DNA of 64,000 bases from Multivorans sp965116445 (GTDB taxonomy: Bacteria > Acidobacteriota > Thermoanaerobaculia > Multivoradales > Multivoraceae). Location of the stretch: NCBI GenBank assembly GCA_965116445.1, contig OZ220688.1, forward strand, positions 1,426,001 to 1,490,000, in the 5' to 3' direction. Below, piece by piece: positions 25,377 through 34,405 of the stretch (the stretch's first letter is position 1; every line of letters begins with the position of its first letter). The translations under genes and the position numbers were made by a program. The notes under the pieces are model-generated. The model did not search any database. It was not told the DNA's origin and was given only the letters and a program-made list of their open reading frames with translations.

Positions 25377-27458
25377 TTGAGCCTGCTCATGTCAGACGCC
25401 TGCAAGCCTGAACGTGCCAGGCTGGCGTTCATGGCCGCCTGCCTCGCCTCCGCGGCGGCGTTGGCCGGCTTCCTGCTTGCGACACCCCATGCGACGGCCC
25501 AGGAGCCCGCTCCCGGGAACCTCCGCCAATTCGAGGACCGCGAGTTCGTCTTCGAGGTCCAGGTGCCGGTCAACGTCATCGCGCGAGACGGCACCGCCGT
25601 CCGCGGCCTGACCGCCGAGGACTTCGAGATCCTGGACGAGGACGAGGCGCAGGCGCTCACCGGTTTCCGCGTGATCGATCTGGAACAGATCGTCCCGGAC
25701 GACCGGCGGGTCATCGAGACGGACTACGGCGTTCCGCCGGCGGCCCGACGCCACTTCCTGTTCCTGTTCGACCTCTCCTACTCCGCGCCGACCTCCATCG
25801 CCAAGGCCCAGCAGGCGGCGCATGCCTTCGTCCTGGAGCAGATGCATCCGACGGATCTCGCCGCGGTCGGCATCCACACCGTCGAATCGGGTCCGCAACT
25901 CCTGATCACCTTCACGCCCGATCGCTCCCAGCTCGCGCGGGCGATCGCGACCCTGGGCAATCCGAGACTTCTCCAACTGGCGACCGAGGACCCGCTGGGC
26001 TTCCTGATCGACACGCCGGGGCCGGCGCCCGAACTGACGGCGTCGCTCGACGTGGGTGGCGTAAACCCGGGGATCACCGAAATGGAGCGCAGCATGAGCA
26101 GCTACCTCCAGGTGATCGGCCGGGAGATGGCGAAGTCCGAGAGGAGCTTTGCCCGCGGCCAAGTCTCTCGCTGGGCAGACACCCTGCACCAGATGGCGCG
26201 CATTCTCTCCTCGGTCGAGGGGCGCAAGCACCTCATCCTGTTCTCGGAGGGTTTCGACGGCAGGCTCCTGTTCGGCCGCCAGCCGAATTTCTTCGACGAG
26301 GAGCTGCGGCAGGAAACCGACCTGATCGAGCGCGGGCACATTGCCCAGGTCGACACCGATCAACGCTTCGGCAACACCCAGCTCCAGGCCCAGGTCCACC
26401 AGATGCTGAGGGAGTTCAACCGGGCCAACACGGTGATCCACACCGTCGACATCTCCGGCCTGCGGGCGGACTCGCGCGAGGAAGACCGCGCCCGCGTCGT
26501 CGGCCGGGACGCTCTCTTCTACCTGGCCAACGAGACCGGCGGACGGCTGCACGAAGACGCGAACGACTTCGGCGCCGAACTCGAGGAAGTGCTTGAGTCT
26601 TCCACCGTGACCTACCTGCTCTCGTTCCAGCCCACCGACCCGGGCGAAGCCGGCGACCACCACCGCCTGCGGGTGCGGGCCCGAGCGCCGAAGGGCGCTC
26701 AACTCTCCCACCGCATGGGCTACTACACGCCGCGACCCTACGGCGACCTGCACCCGATGGAGAAGCGTCTGCTCGCCTCCGACCTGATCGCCGCCGCGGC
26801 CGAGCGGGACGACCTGACGATGAACGTCCTCGCCGCCCCGTTCCGGGCCGGCCCGAACCAGGCCTACATACCGGTCATCGTCGAGATCGATGGCGGCAGC
26901 CTGCTCGAGGGCCACGAATCGCGCCGGCTCCCGGTCGAGATCTACGCCTACATCACCGACGAAAGGACGGAGGTGCGGGACTTTTTCAGCCGCGTCGTGA
27001 CCCTGGATCTGACCGGCCGCCAGGACACCTTCGCGAACACGGGGCTCAAGTACTACGGCAGCCTCGATCTCGAGCCCGGCGAGTACCTGCTGCGAGTGCT
27101 CGCCCGCAACGCGTCGACGGGCGCCACCGGCGTCGAGACCCTGGCCCTCCACGTTCCCACCTTCGAAGACGGCGAACCGACCCTCCTGCCCCCCTTCTTC
27201 CACGAAGAACCCGGCGCCTGGTTCCTGGTTCGGGAGCAGCCCGCGGACCAGTACGCGAAATCGACCGTCTACCCGTTCACGGTCAACGGCCAGCCCTACG
27301 TACCGTCGGCGGTACCCCTCCTCGCGGAGGCCGGCAGCGGCGAAGCGGAGATCTGCCTCGTGGGTTACAAGGCGATCTGGCGCTCCAGAGCACCGTGCTG
27401 GACGCGGACGGTGAGCGGATGGCTGGCGGTGCGCTCAACCTGCGCGAACGAACCGTGA
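25377..27458 (+). CDS. VWFA-related secreted protein, C-terminus frame-shifted
   Basis: Acidobacterial-type VWA protein: signal peptide (to about ATAQ), an N-terminal beta-domain (VNVIARDGTAVRGLTAEDFE), then a von Willebrand A domain with a MIDAS-like DLSYS motif, followed by an extracellular beta-rich C-terminal region. TTG at 25377 is preferred because AAGGAGG ends 8 nt before it; ATG at 25389 is the alternative. Near 27370 the frame changes and the last residues (AIWRSRAPCW...) are unrelated to the family, whereas the +1-shifted frame restores the expected tail. Compared with the neighbour at 27675, one base appears lost around TACAA/GGC. It is either a sequencing error or a recent mutation. 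Confidence 0.82.
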   Translation: MSLLMSDACKPERARLAFMAACLASAAALAGFLLATPHATAQEPAPGNLRQFEDREFVFEVQVPVNVIARDGTAVRGLTAEDFEILDEDEAQALTGFRVIDLEQIVPDDRRVIETDYGVPPAARRHFLFLFDLSYSAPTSIAKAQQAAHAFVLEQMHPTDLAAVGIHTVESGPQLLITFTPDRSQLARAIATLGNPRLLQLATEDPLGFLIDTPGPAPELTASLDVGGVNPGITEMERSMSSYLQVIGREMAKSERSFARGQVSRWADTLHQMARILSSVEGRKHLILFSEGFDGRLLFGRQPNFFDEELRQETDLIERGHIAQVDTDQRFGNTQLQAQVHQMLREFNRANTVIHTVDISGLRADSREEDRARVVGRDALFYLANETGGRLHEDANDFGAELEEVLESSTVTYLLSFQPTDPGEAGDHHRLRVRARAPKGAQLSHRMGYYTPRPYGDLHPMEKRLLASDLIAAAAERDDLTMNVLAAPFRAGPNQAYIPVIVEIDGGSLLEGHESRRLPVEIYAYITDERTEVRDFFSRVVTLDLTGRQDTFANTGLKYYGSLDLEPGEYLLRVLARNASTGATGVETLALHVPTFEDGEPTLLPPFFHEEPGAWFLVREQPADQYAKSTVYPFTVNGQPYVPSAVPLLAEAGSGEAEICLVGYKAIWRSRAPCWTRTVSGWLAVRSTCANEP

Positions 27459-27604
27459 CCGGCATTCCCGGCCTCGACAAGCTGGTCGCCGCCTTCGATC
27501 CGGTCGACCTGCCGGCGGGCGACTACACTCTGAGGGTCACGGTGACCGATCCGGCGACCCAGGCTCGACCGTTCAACTCGATTCCGCTTAGAGTCCTGAA
27601 CTGA
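27371..27604 (+). pseudogene. Displaced C-terminal tail of the VWA protein
   Basis: In the shifted frame the sequence continues GDLALQSTVLDADGERM and ends DYTLRVTVTDPATQARPFN...RVLN, which matches the end of the paralogue at 27675 (DYTLVVTVTDENNDQHSSS...RVL). It is the original 3' part of the gene at 25377, cut off by the frameshift. Confidence 0.75.
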
Positions 27605-27674
27605 GCGGGGCGGTCTGACCGGGTTCGCTGATCCGGCGCCGACGACTCGTTTCTCGACCTCAGGAGCTTCGAGC

Positions 27675-29870
27675 ATGCACCACTGCAAGCAACCCGTTAC
27701 GTTCTTCAGCCGAACCTCCTGGCAACTGGCCGCCAGAACCGCGCCGGCGGCGCTGTGCGCAGCCGCGCTGTTCCTCGCCGCAGCCGACGCGGATGCCCAG
27801 CGCAACCGCCGGCGGCAGGCGCAGACCCAGTTCAGCGACACGACGACGGTGACCGTCGTCGAGGTCCCCGTCCAGGTGACGAGCGGCGGCGCGCCGTTGC
27901 GTGACCTCGGCCCGAACGACTTTGAGCTTCTCGACGGCCGCCGGCAGGTCGAGATCACCGGCTTCGACCTGGTCGACCTTTCCGTGGTCGAGGGCAAACC
28001 CACCCAGCAACAGATCCCGGTCGCCGCGCGACGGCACTTCCTGCTGTTCTTCGACCTGTTCTTCACGAGTCCCGATTCGGTAGGCCGCGCGCAGGAGGCG
28101 GCGGCCGAGCTCGTCCTGACCTCGCTTCACCCGACCGATCTGGTCGCCGTCGCCGTCTTCGACACGAGGCCCCGGCTCGTGCTCGGCTTCACGTCCGACC
28201 GCAGCCAGGTGCGCCAGGCGATCCAGTCGCTGGGGCAGGTGGAGGTGGGCGAGCGCAACGTCCGCGACCCGCTCGGGCTCGTCGTCGCGGACATCGGCGG
28301 CGCCCTGGCCGAGATGGCCGCCGGCGACGATCTGGCCGGAGGCGCGCAGAACGCCGCCGCCATCGACCCGGGCGAAATCCTCGAACAGACCCGGCGCGAG
28401 CTCCAGAACCTCCAGGAACAGGCGCAACGCGGGGCGGACGCCAGCAAGATCGCCGCGATGACCCAGGGCATGAGCGAACTCGCGAACTGGATGGCAAGTG
28501 TCGAGGGCCGCAAGCATGTCGTGTTCCTCTCCGAGGGCATGCCGACGGCGGTGCTGTACGGCAACCAGGGCCTGACCGACGAGGACCGGGCTGCACTGCA
28601 GAGCGACAGCGAGGCCGTCCTGCAGGGCCGGACGTGGGAGGTCGACCAGCAGAGCACGTTCGGCGACTCCTCCGCCCAGAGCGCGATGGAGCGCATGCTC
28701 GCCCGGTTCCGCGAAGCGAACTGCTCGATTCAGGCGGTCGACGTGAGCGGCCAGATCACGGGCGAGGCCCAGAGCAGACGCGGCTCGCTGCTCCAGATGG
28801 CCGACGACACCGGCGGCGAGATGTTCTCGAACTTCACGAACCTGGGCGACGCGATGTCCGAGATGCTCGAGCGCACGAGCGTTACCTACCTGCTTGCCTT
28901 CACCCCGACCGACCTCAAGCCGGACGGCAAGTTCCGGCGGCTGCGGGTGCGGCTGAAGGACGCTCCCCGGGGGACCCGGGTCGTGCACCGGCCGGGCTAC
29001 TTCCCCCCGAAGTCCTACGCCCAGACGAGCCCGTTCGAGCGGGCGCTGAGCTCGGCTCAGACCGTGATGGGCGGCGTTGAGACCGGCGACATCGAGGCCT
29101 CGGTTCTGGCCACCGGCTTCCCCGCCGACAGCGGCAAGCAATACGCGCCGGTCCTCATCACGGCCCGCGGCGAGGACCTGCTCGCCGGAGTGAGCGGCGA
29201 CGTGCTACCGATGGAAATCTACGCCTACGCGCTCGACGAGAACGGCGTCGTACGCGACTTCTTCTCAGCTCGGATGGGCCTGGGCCTGGCGGAAGCCGGC
29301 GCCGCGATCCGCCGGAGCGGCATCAAGTACTGGGGCCACTTCGACCTCGACCCGGGCGCCTACTCGGTGCGGGTGCTGCTCCGCAACGACGTCACCGGCC
29401 GCCGGGCACTCTCGACTGCCGTCTTGAACGTGCCGGGCGACAACCCGGTCCTTCAGCCGCCCCTGTTTCCAGAGCCGCCGACCAAGTGGCTGCTGCTGCG
29501 CGAGGATCCGTCCGAGCAGCGCCAGGACGTCGCTTTCCCGTTCCTGCGCAGCGGTGAACCCTTCATCCCCGCAGCGAAGCCGGAGATCGCTGCCGGTGGC
29601 GAAACACCGATCAGCCTCGTCGGCATGAACCTGAGCGCCGGGCCGGTCTCGGTACGGACTCAGGTCTTCCACCCGAACGGAGAGCAGGTAGCTGAGGGCG
29701 GAGACGTGATCCTGGCGCCGGACGCTGCCGCCAGTTCAAGCCTCTCGCAGCTCTCCGGAACGTTCGTGGCGGGGAAGAAGCTCGCCAGCGGCGACTACAC
29801 GCTGGTCGTCACGGTGACCGACGAGAACAACGACCAGCACTCGTCCTCGACGCCGATTCGGGTGCTGTAG
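27675..29870 (+). CDS. VWFA-related secreted protein
   Basis: A 731-residue paralogue of the preceding gene: signal peptide (AALFLAAADADAQ), N-terminal domain with VPVQVTSGGAPLRDLGPNDF, VWA domain whose MIDAS reads DLFFTS (not canonical DxSxS, so metal binding is doubtful), and a C-terminal extracellular beta region ending VTVTDENNDQ. The ATG at 27675 has AGGAG 8 nt upstream. The protein is probably surface-exposed and adhesive or part of a secreted complex; the function is unknown. It is in line with the two genes upstream, 70 bp after the restored end of the previous VWA gene. Confidence 0.87.
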   Translation: MHHCKQPVTFFSRTSWQLAARTAPAALCAAALFLAAADADAQRNRRRQAQTQFSDTTTVTVVEVPVQVTSGGAPLRDLGPNDFELLDGRRQVEITGFDLVDLSVVEGKPTQQQIPVAARRHFLLFFDLFFTSPDSVGRAQEAAAELVLTSLHPTDLVAVAVFDTRPRLVLGFTSDRSQVRQAIQSLGQVEVGERNVRDPLGLVVADIGGALAEMAAGDDLAGGAQNAAAIDPGEILEQTRRELQNLQEQAQRGADASKIAAMTQGMSELANWMASVEGRKHVVFLSEGMPTAVLYGNQGLTDEDRAALQSDSEAVLQGRTWEVDQQSTFGDSSAQSAMERMLARFREANCSIQAVDVSGQITGEAQSRRGSLLQMADDTGGEMFSNFTNLGDAMSEMLERTSVTYLLAFTPTDLKPDGKFRRLRVRLKDAPRGTRVVHRPGYFPPKSYAQTSPFERALSSAQTVMGGVETGDIEASVLATGFPADSGKQYAPVLITARGEDLLAGVSGDVLPMEIYAYALDENGVVRDFFSARMGLGLAEAGAAIRRSGIKYWGHFDLDPGAYSVRVLLRNDVTGRRALSTAVLNVPGDNPVLQPPLFPEPPTKWLLLREDPSEQRQDVAFPFLRSGEPFIPAAKPEIAAGGETPISLVGMNLSAGPVSVRTQVFHPNGEQVAEGGDVILAPDAAASSSLSQLSGTFVAGKKLASGDYTLVVTVTDENNDQHSSSTPIRVL

Positions 29871-29871
29871 T

Positions 29872-29891
29872 CGCGGGCCTTCAGACCCGCG
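29872..29891 (+). terminator. Weak hairpin after the VWA gene
   Basis: CGCGGG-CCTTCAGA-CCCGCG lies directly after the stop codon, a 6-bp GC stem without a T-tract, at the point where plus- and minus-strand genes converge. A possible factor-independent pause or Rho-linked end. Confidence 0.3.
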
Positions 29892-29951
29892 GACGGGCGC
29901 GGGACCGAACTTCCCTCGCCCCCACAGACTTCAAGACGGCGAGACCCTAAA

Positions 29952-32522
29952 CTACGGACTGCAAGGAAACGCCTTGAGGTCGCTCCTCGCCGCGGCGGTC
30001 TGGTTGAGACGGTTCCGGTGCGTCCAGGGCTCGCCGCCGTCCGGAGGATCGATCGAGAGGTTGAACGCCAGCGTCGTCACCGGCGCGACGAACACCCATC
30101 GATGGTCGAATCCCACCTTGCAGGCGTCGAGCACCTTGATCAGCACCTCGGAGTTGTCCTCGTCGAAGAAGTACAGGATGGCGGACTGTTCGGAGTTCAA
30201 ACCGTAGTTCTTCACCTCTTCCACCACCGTCTCGCCGTCCCTGATGTGCTCGACGCACATGTTGACCGTGTAGCCGCCCAGAAGGGTCAGCGCCGGCTGC
30301 AAGGGCCGCGGTTCACAGGCTGCCGCTTCCCCCCCGCTGATCGGCTGAGTGACTCGAACCGGCCCCGACCGGGAAGGTTCGACCCGCGCCAACGACGGCG
30401 GCGGGACCGGCGCCACCACGAATCCCGCATCGACGAGGTCTACTCCCTCGACACCGTCACCACCGTCCGCAGCGGTCGTGGACACGGCAGGCTCCGGATC
30501 GCAGGGGAACGCCTCGATATCGCTCTTCGTCGTCGCGGTCGCGCCGCCCTTCGGGTTCCGGTGAATCCAACGGTCGCCGGTCGCCGTCTCGTCGACGTAG
30601 AGGTTGAACGCCAGCGTCGTCACCGGCGCGACGAACACCCATCGATGGTCGAATCCCACCTTGCAGGCGTCGAGCACCTTGATCAGCACCTCGGAGTTGT
30701 CCTCGTCGAAGAAGTACAGCAGGCCCGACTGGCTCGAGTTGAGCCCGAAGTCGCGCGCGGGAGCCTCCACCGTTTCGCCGTCCTTCTCGTACTCGATGCA
30801 CATGCTCACGGTGTACCCGTGCTCGAAGACGATCTGCGGCGCCGTTCCCGTCGGATCGCACTTCGAGTACTCGGCCGCAGACAGCACGATCGTCACGACG
30901 TTGCTCGCGGACCGGCCGGCGCGGTTGAACGACCGCACCCGGAAGTCGTAGCGGCCGCCGGACTCGAGTCCGGTCACATCCGCAGACACCGCATCCGCCG
31001 GTAGCCTGTCAGCCGTCCGCCAGCCGCTGCCGGCCTGGCGGAGCTGGACATCGAAACCGGTCTCGTCGTCCGACCGGTCCACCCAGGTCAGGCGGACGCT
31101 GGTGGGACCCGTCGAGGCGCCGGTCAGGTTGCCCGGCGCGGTCGGGCCGCTTCCCGGCGGAGGAGGTGGTTCCGGGTCTGGACCCGGATCGGGACCCGGA
31201 CCCTGAGGCAGCGCATCGCTGTAGCGCACCGCGATGTCGAGGATGCCCCGAATCGCTCGCTCGTTCTCCCGCTCGCCGGCGTCCCCGATGCTCCAGCCGT
31301 TCGGCTCCACTCGCACAGTGGAGAACCACGGCTCGACCTCACCGCTGCCGTAGCTCATGATCGTGTCCTTGTGGGGCGGGTTCGGAGAGGAGGGGCTGAA
31401 CCAGGTGTCTCCGAAGGCGTAGGGTGCAATCACGACATTGTTACGCCTATCCTGATCTTCCCAGTTGTTGCCAGCATTCGGCGGGTCGTGATTTCCACCC
31501 AGGTTATGGCCGACCTCGTGGGCGAACGTCTCGTCTCCGCAGCCCTGCATGAGCGTCAGCCCGTAGGCGACGGGCGAGAAGTCCCTCCACGTATCGCCTT
31601 TCCCCAAGAGATAGGCGATTCCACAGACACCGGTGACTTCGGCCGTCGTGAACAAATGGACCAGGTCCGCCTTGTGTTCGATGCGAAGGTCCCGGATCTC
31701 CTGGTTTCGCTGAAGCCGGCCGAGAACCGCGCTCCCGCCACCGGCGGTGTTCAACGAGGCCGGCGCCTGCTCCAGGTGCGCCAGTTGAGCGACGACATCC
31801 AGTTGGCCGTTGCGAAACACCAAGTTGAGATAGTCGATCGAGTTGTTGATCGGCGCTTCGATCGATCCGTCCCGGAGGATGTAACGCTCGCCCGCCGCCT
31901 CGCTGTAAAAGATCATGATGTCGAGATGGTTGTGGCTCGACGCCTGGACGATGCGCTTTGGGTCGCCCGCGCCCTGCGCCTCGATGGCGACCGCCGGCCG
32001 CAGCCGGTCGGAAACCACGCCGCCGGGGCAGAACTCCTCAGGCGGCTTGCGCCTCATCGTCGATATGTTCTCGATCCGGCCGCTGCCGTCGGGCCTCGCC
32101 GAGATGCGGTACTTCGCCCCGCCCGGCACGCCGAAGCTACCCGCAAGATGGCCATTCGCAACGGTGAACACGACACTCTCGTAGTCCGAGCCGACGACCC
32201 GCCCGGCCCACATCGCGTCGCCGTCGCCGCGATCCTCGAACACGGTCAACTCGGCCACCAGGAGCCGGCCGTCCGGCGCCGGCAGTTCCAGGAACTGCGG
32301 GGCGGAGCGAACGAGATCGATATCGAGATCGACCGCGTACGGCACGACACCCGGTTCCTCCACCGCTGGATTCACCATGACGGGGCCCAGGTCCAGTAGC
32401 CGCTGCGCCTGGACACTCGTGCCCGGCAACAGCAGGAAGAGACAGAGCGGCACGAGCCGCCACTGTCGGGAAACGGCCCGGCCCAAGGTGCCCCCGGACC
32501 GGCCCAAGTGAGAAGCAGTCAT
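29952..32522 (-). CDS. Secreted reprolysin-like zinc metalloprotease with FN3 and twin Cys-bounded domains
   Basis: An 856-residue exported protein: signal peptide (to about SVQAQ), propeptide-like region, metzincin zinc site HEVGHNLGGNHD (335-346) with Met-turn IMSYGSG (388-394), as in M12B-like bacterial peptidases, a Pro/Gly linker (441-458), fibronectin type III (459-548), and two near-identical Cys-bounded domains (555-674 and 736-854) with YFFDEDNSEVLIKVLDAC and DHRWVFVAPVTTLAFNL. The same domain type occurs in the protease at 1911. ATG at 32522 is chosen; an overlapping GTG one codon earlier is possible. It sits at the 3' end of a minus-strand cluster with a VWA protein and a sulfatase-like lipoprotein. 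Confidence 0.87.
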   Translation of the reverse strand: MTASHLGRSGGTLGRAVSRQWRLVPLCLFLLLPGTSVQAQRLLDLGPVMVNPAVEEPGVVPYAVDLDIDLVRSAPQFLELPAPDGRLLVAELTVFEDRGDGDAMWAGRVVGSDYESVVFTVANGHLAGSFGVPGGAKYRISARPDGSGRIENISTMRRKPPEEFCPGGVVSDRLRPAVAIEAQGAGDPKRIVQASSHNHLDIMIFYSEAAGERYILRDGSIEAPINNSIDYLNLVFRNGQLDVVAQLAHLEQAPASLNTAGGGSAVLGRLQRNQEIRDLRIEHKADLVHLFTTAEVTGVCGIAYLLGKGDTWRDFSPVAYGLTLMQGCGDETFAHEVGHNLGGNHDPPNAGNNWEDQDRRNNVVIAPYAFGDTWFSPSSPNPPHKDTIMSYGSGEVEPWFSTVRVEPNGWSIGDAGERENERAIRGILDIAVRYSDALPQGPGPDPGPDPEPPPPPGSGPTAPGNLTGASTGPTSVRLTWVDRSDDETGFDVQLRQAGSGWRTADRLPADAVSADVTGLESGGRYDFRVRSFNRAGRSASNVVTIVLSAAEYSKCDPTGTAPQIVFEHGYTVSMCIEYEKDGETVEAPARDFGLNSSQSGLLYFFDEDNSEVLIKVLDACKVGFDHRWVFVAPVTTLAFNLYVDETATGDRWIHRNPKGGATATTKSDIEAFPCDPEPAVSTTAADGGDGVEGVDLVDAGFVVAPVPPPSLARVEPSRSGPVRVTQPISGGEAAACEPRPLQPALTLLGGYTVNMCVEHIRDGETVVEEVKNYGLNSEQSAILYFFDEDNSEVLIKVLDACKVGFDHRWVFVAPVTTLAFNLSIDPPDGGEPWTHRNRLNQTAAARSDLKAFPCSP
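30056..30176 (-). repeat. 121-bp exact duplicate within the metalloprotease gene (copy 1)
   Basis: Identical base for base to 30599-30719, beginning AGAGGTTGAACGCCAGCGTC. It encodes the central part of the C-terminal Cys-bounded domain. Confidence 0.85.
30599..30719 (-). repeat. 121-bp exact duplicate within the metalloprotease gene (copy 2)
   Basis: Identical to 30056-30176 and offset by 543 bp, exactly 181 codons, so both copies are read in the same frame. The flanking parts of the two domains have diverged, which points to recent gene conversion of the core. Confidence 0.85.
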
Positions 32523-32563
32523 CACAGTCACTATAGCGCCCGGCGGCGACCGTCTGCTCCCGA

Positions 32564-34396
32564 TCAGCGGACGTCGACGCCGCCCCGCAGGAACGACTGG
32601 CGCCCCCCGATGTCGTCCCGCAGACCGATGCCCAGGTCGTGGTAGCCGCCCTCCATCACGAGTTCCAGGCCGTAGCGCCAGGTACCGCCCTCGATTTCGG
32701 CCAGTCGGTGGGGCGGCACGGCAATGTTCAGGTCGGTCCGCTGCGGGTCCGTCGCGTGGTCCTTCTCGTCCCGCGCTGCCATCCAGAGCTGAATGCGGCC
32801 GTGGTGCACGCCGTCGCGCGGGATGAGCGTCAACTCCTCCCACGCCACCTCGATGACCAGAGGCACGTCGAAGTTCCCGTCCGGCCGGCGCTTCGGGGGC
32901 AGGTTGTGGATCCGGGCCCCGAGCGGGTTCGCCAGCATGTTCAGGTTGAGCGCCGAAAGCGTCCCCTCTATCATCCGGGACTCGAGCGTCTTGTCCCGGT
33001 AGCCCTTGCGGAAGCGAACCTCCGCGCCGCGGGGCCTGTTCTTCCAGACGACCTCGATCCGGTGGTAGGCGCCCTCGCCGACCAGGTCCGGCACATAGCC
33101 CAGGGCGTAGTAGTTGCGGAAATCGGCGGCAACCTGGAGCAGGTCCGGCAGCACCCGGTTCGCGTTGAGGATCGCCCGGCCGCCCGTCTCCTCCGCCATC
33201 AACTGCAGGGGGCTCTGGAGGTTCGTCCGCGCGATCGTGTCGACCTGAGCCATCTGGCCGGGCAGGCCGGCGACCTGGCTGTCGACCGTGCCCTGCGAGT
33301 AAACGGTCAGCCCGCGCGCGTCGATGGCGTAGAAGCTGACCCGGTTCGCGTTCGCCGACGCGGCGAGCTGCTGGAAGCGACGCGACATGTCGTACTCGGC
33401 CATCTCGATCAGCGAGACCGCCTGCTCGTAGACGCCGTGGAGGAAATAGAAGATGTCCTCGCCGGCGATCATCGGGATGCCGTCGGCGACGTAGACGACG
33501 GCCTTGCGCCCCGGCGCCGCGGACAGGTTCTCGACCAGTCGCATCAGGCCGTCGATCGCCATGTTTGTCTCGTTGCGCACGGAACCCGCGTAGTTGGTCA
33601 ACTGCTCGCGGGCCAGCACCGCGCCGCCGCCGATCAGGCCGCCCGAGCGGGCCGCCTCGATCCGGGCCTGGCTGTTCGTCCGGTTCTCGATCTCCGTGTT
33701 CACGTCGTTGATCACCTCGAACAGGTCGCGGCGCTCGCTCTCCCGGTGCACCCGCTGGCCAGTCATCTCCTCGAGTTCGAGCAACGCCCGGCGCACCTGG
33801 TCGCGGTCGTTCGTGAACGGCATCCGCGAATTCAGGTAGCGGTCGAAGCTCGCCAGCATGATCCGGTCTTCCGGCCTCAGGTGTTCGCGGATGAACGTCC
33901 GCAACTCGCGCATCACCCGGTTCCGGTTGAGCGGCGTCAGGTTCAGGTTGTCGATGTAGATGACGACATGGAGCGCCTGTTCCGCCGGCATCGTCACCGG
34001 CTGCCGCGCGGCTGCCTCCCGTTCGAGCGGATCTTCCGGCGGCGGCGGCAGCAGCGGCGCCGCCGTCAGTTCGCCGCCGCGGCGCACGAAGAGCTCGTCG
34101 CCCTGCTGCTCCACGGCGTAGAAGTTGCTGATCGGCACGGTCCGTCCGTCGACCCGAAGCTCGAAGTCGTCGGGATCCAGGCCCAGAACCGGCTTGCCGT
34201 CGGCGTCGGTCACGTAGACGTCGATGTTGACGACCTCGACGTTGACGACCTCGACGAAGCCGGGACCAGACGGCGAACGCTCCGTCTGGGCTGCCGCCGG
34301 AAGCCCGGCGAACAGCCACAAGACAAGAACCGTCCACATGAGCAACCGCCCCGCGTTGCGCAGTCGAAGAACCGCCGTGGAGTCCGCACAGGTCAT
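32564..34396 (-). CDS. VWFA-related secreted protein
   Basis: A 610-residue third VWA-type protein: signal peptide (WTVLVLWLFAGLPAAAQ), N-terminal domain (VNIDVYVTDADGKPVLGLDP with DDFELRVDGR), VWA-like domain with IYIDNLNLTP at the MIDAS position (non-canonical), an inserted helical region (about 190-260), and a C-terminal beta region (WRYGLELVMEGGYHDLGI). It probably works at the cell surface, with a metalloprotease gene 41 bp downstream and a sulfatase-like/TPR gene 9 bp upstream in the same direction, so the three are likely co-transcribed. Confidence 0.85.
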   Translation of the reverse strand: MTCADSTAVLRLRNAGRLLMWTVLVLWLFAGLPAAAQTERSPSGPGFVEVVNVEVVNIDVYVTDADGKPVLGLDPDDFELRVDGRTVPISNFYAVEQQGDELFVRRGGELTAAPLLPPPPEDPLEREAAARQPVTMPAEQALHVVIYIDNLNLTPLNRNRVMRELRTFIREHLRPEDRIMLASFDRYLNSRMPFTNDRDQVRRALLELEEMTGQRVHRESERRDLFEVINDVNTEIENRTNSQARIEAARSGGLIGGGAVLAREQLTNYAGSVRNETNMAIDGLMRLVENLSAAPGRKAVVYVADGIPMIAGEDIFYFLHGVYEQAVSLIEMAEYDMSRRFQQLAASANANRVSFYAIDARGLTVYSQGTVDSQVAGLPGQMAQVDTIARTNLQSPLQLMAEETGGRAILNANRVLPDLLQVAADFRNYYALGYVPDLVGEGAYHRIEVVWKNRPRGAEVRFRKGYRDKTLESRMIEGTLSALNLNMLANPLGARIHNLPPKRRPDGNFDVPLVIEVAWEELTLIPRDGVHHGRIQLWMAARDEKDHATDPQRTDLNIAVPPHRLAEIEGGTWRYGLELVMEGGYHDLGIGLRDDIGGRQSFLRGGVDVR

Positions 34397-34405
34397 CGTG
34401 AGAGC

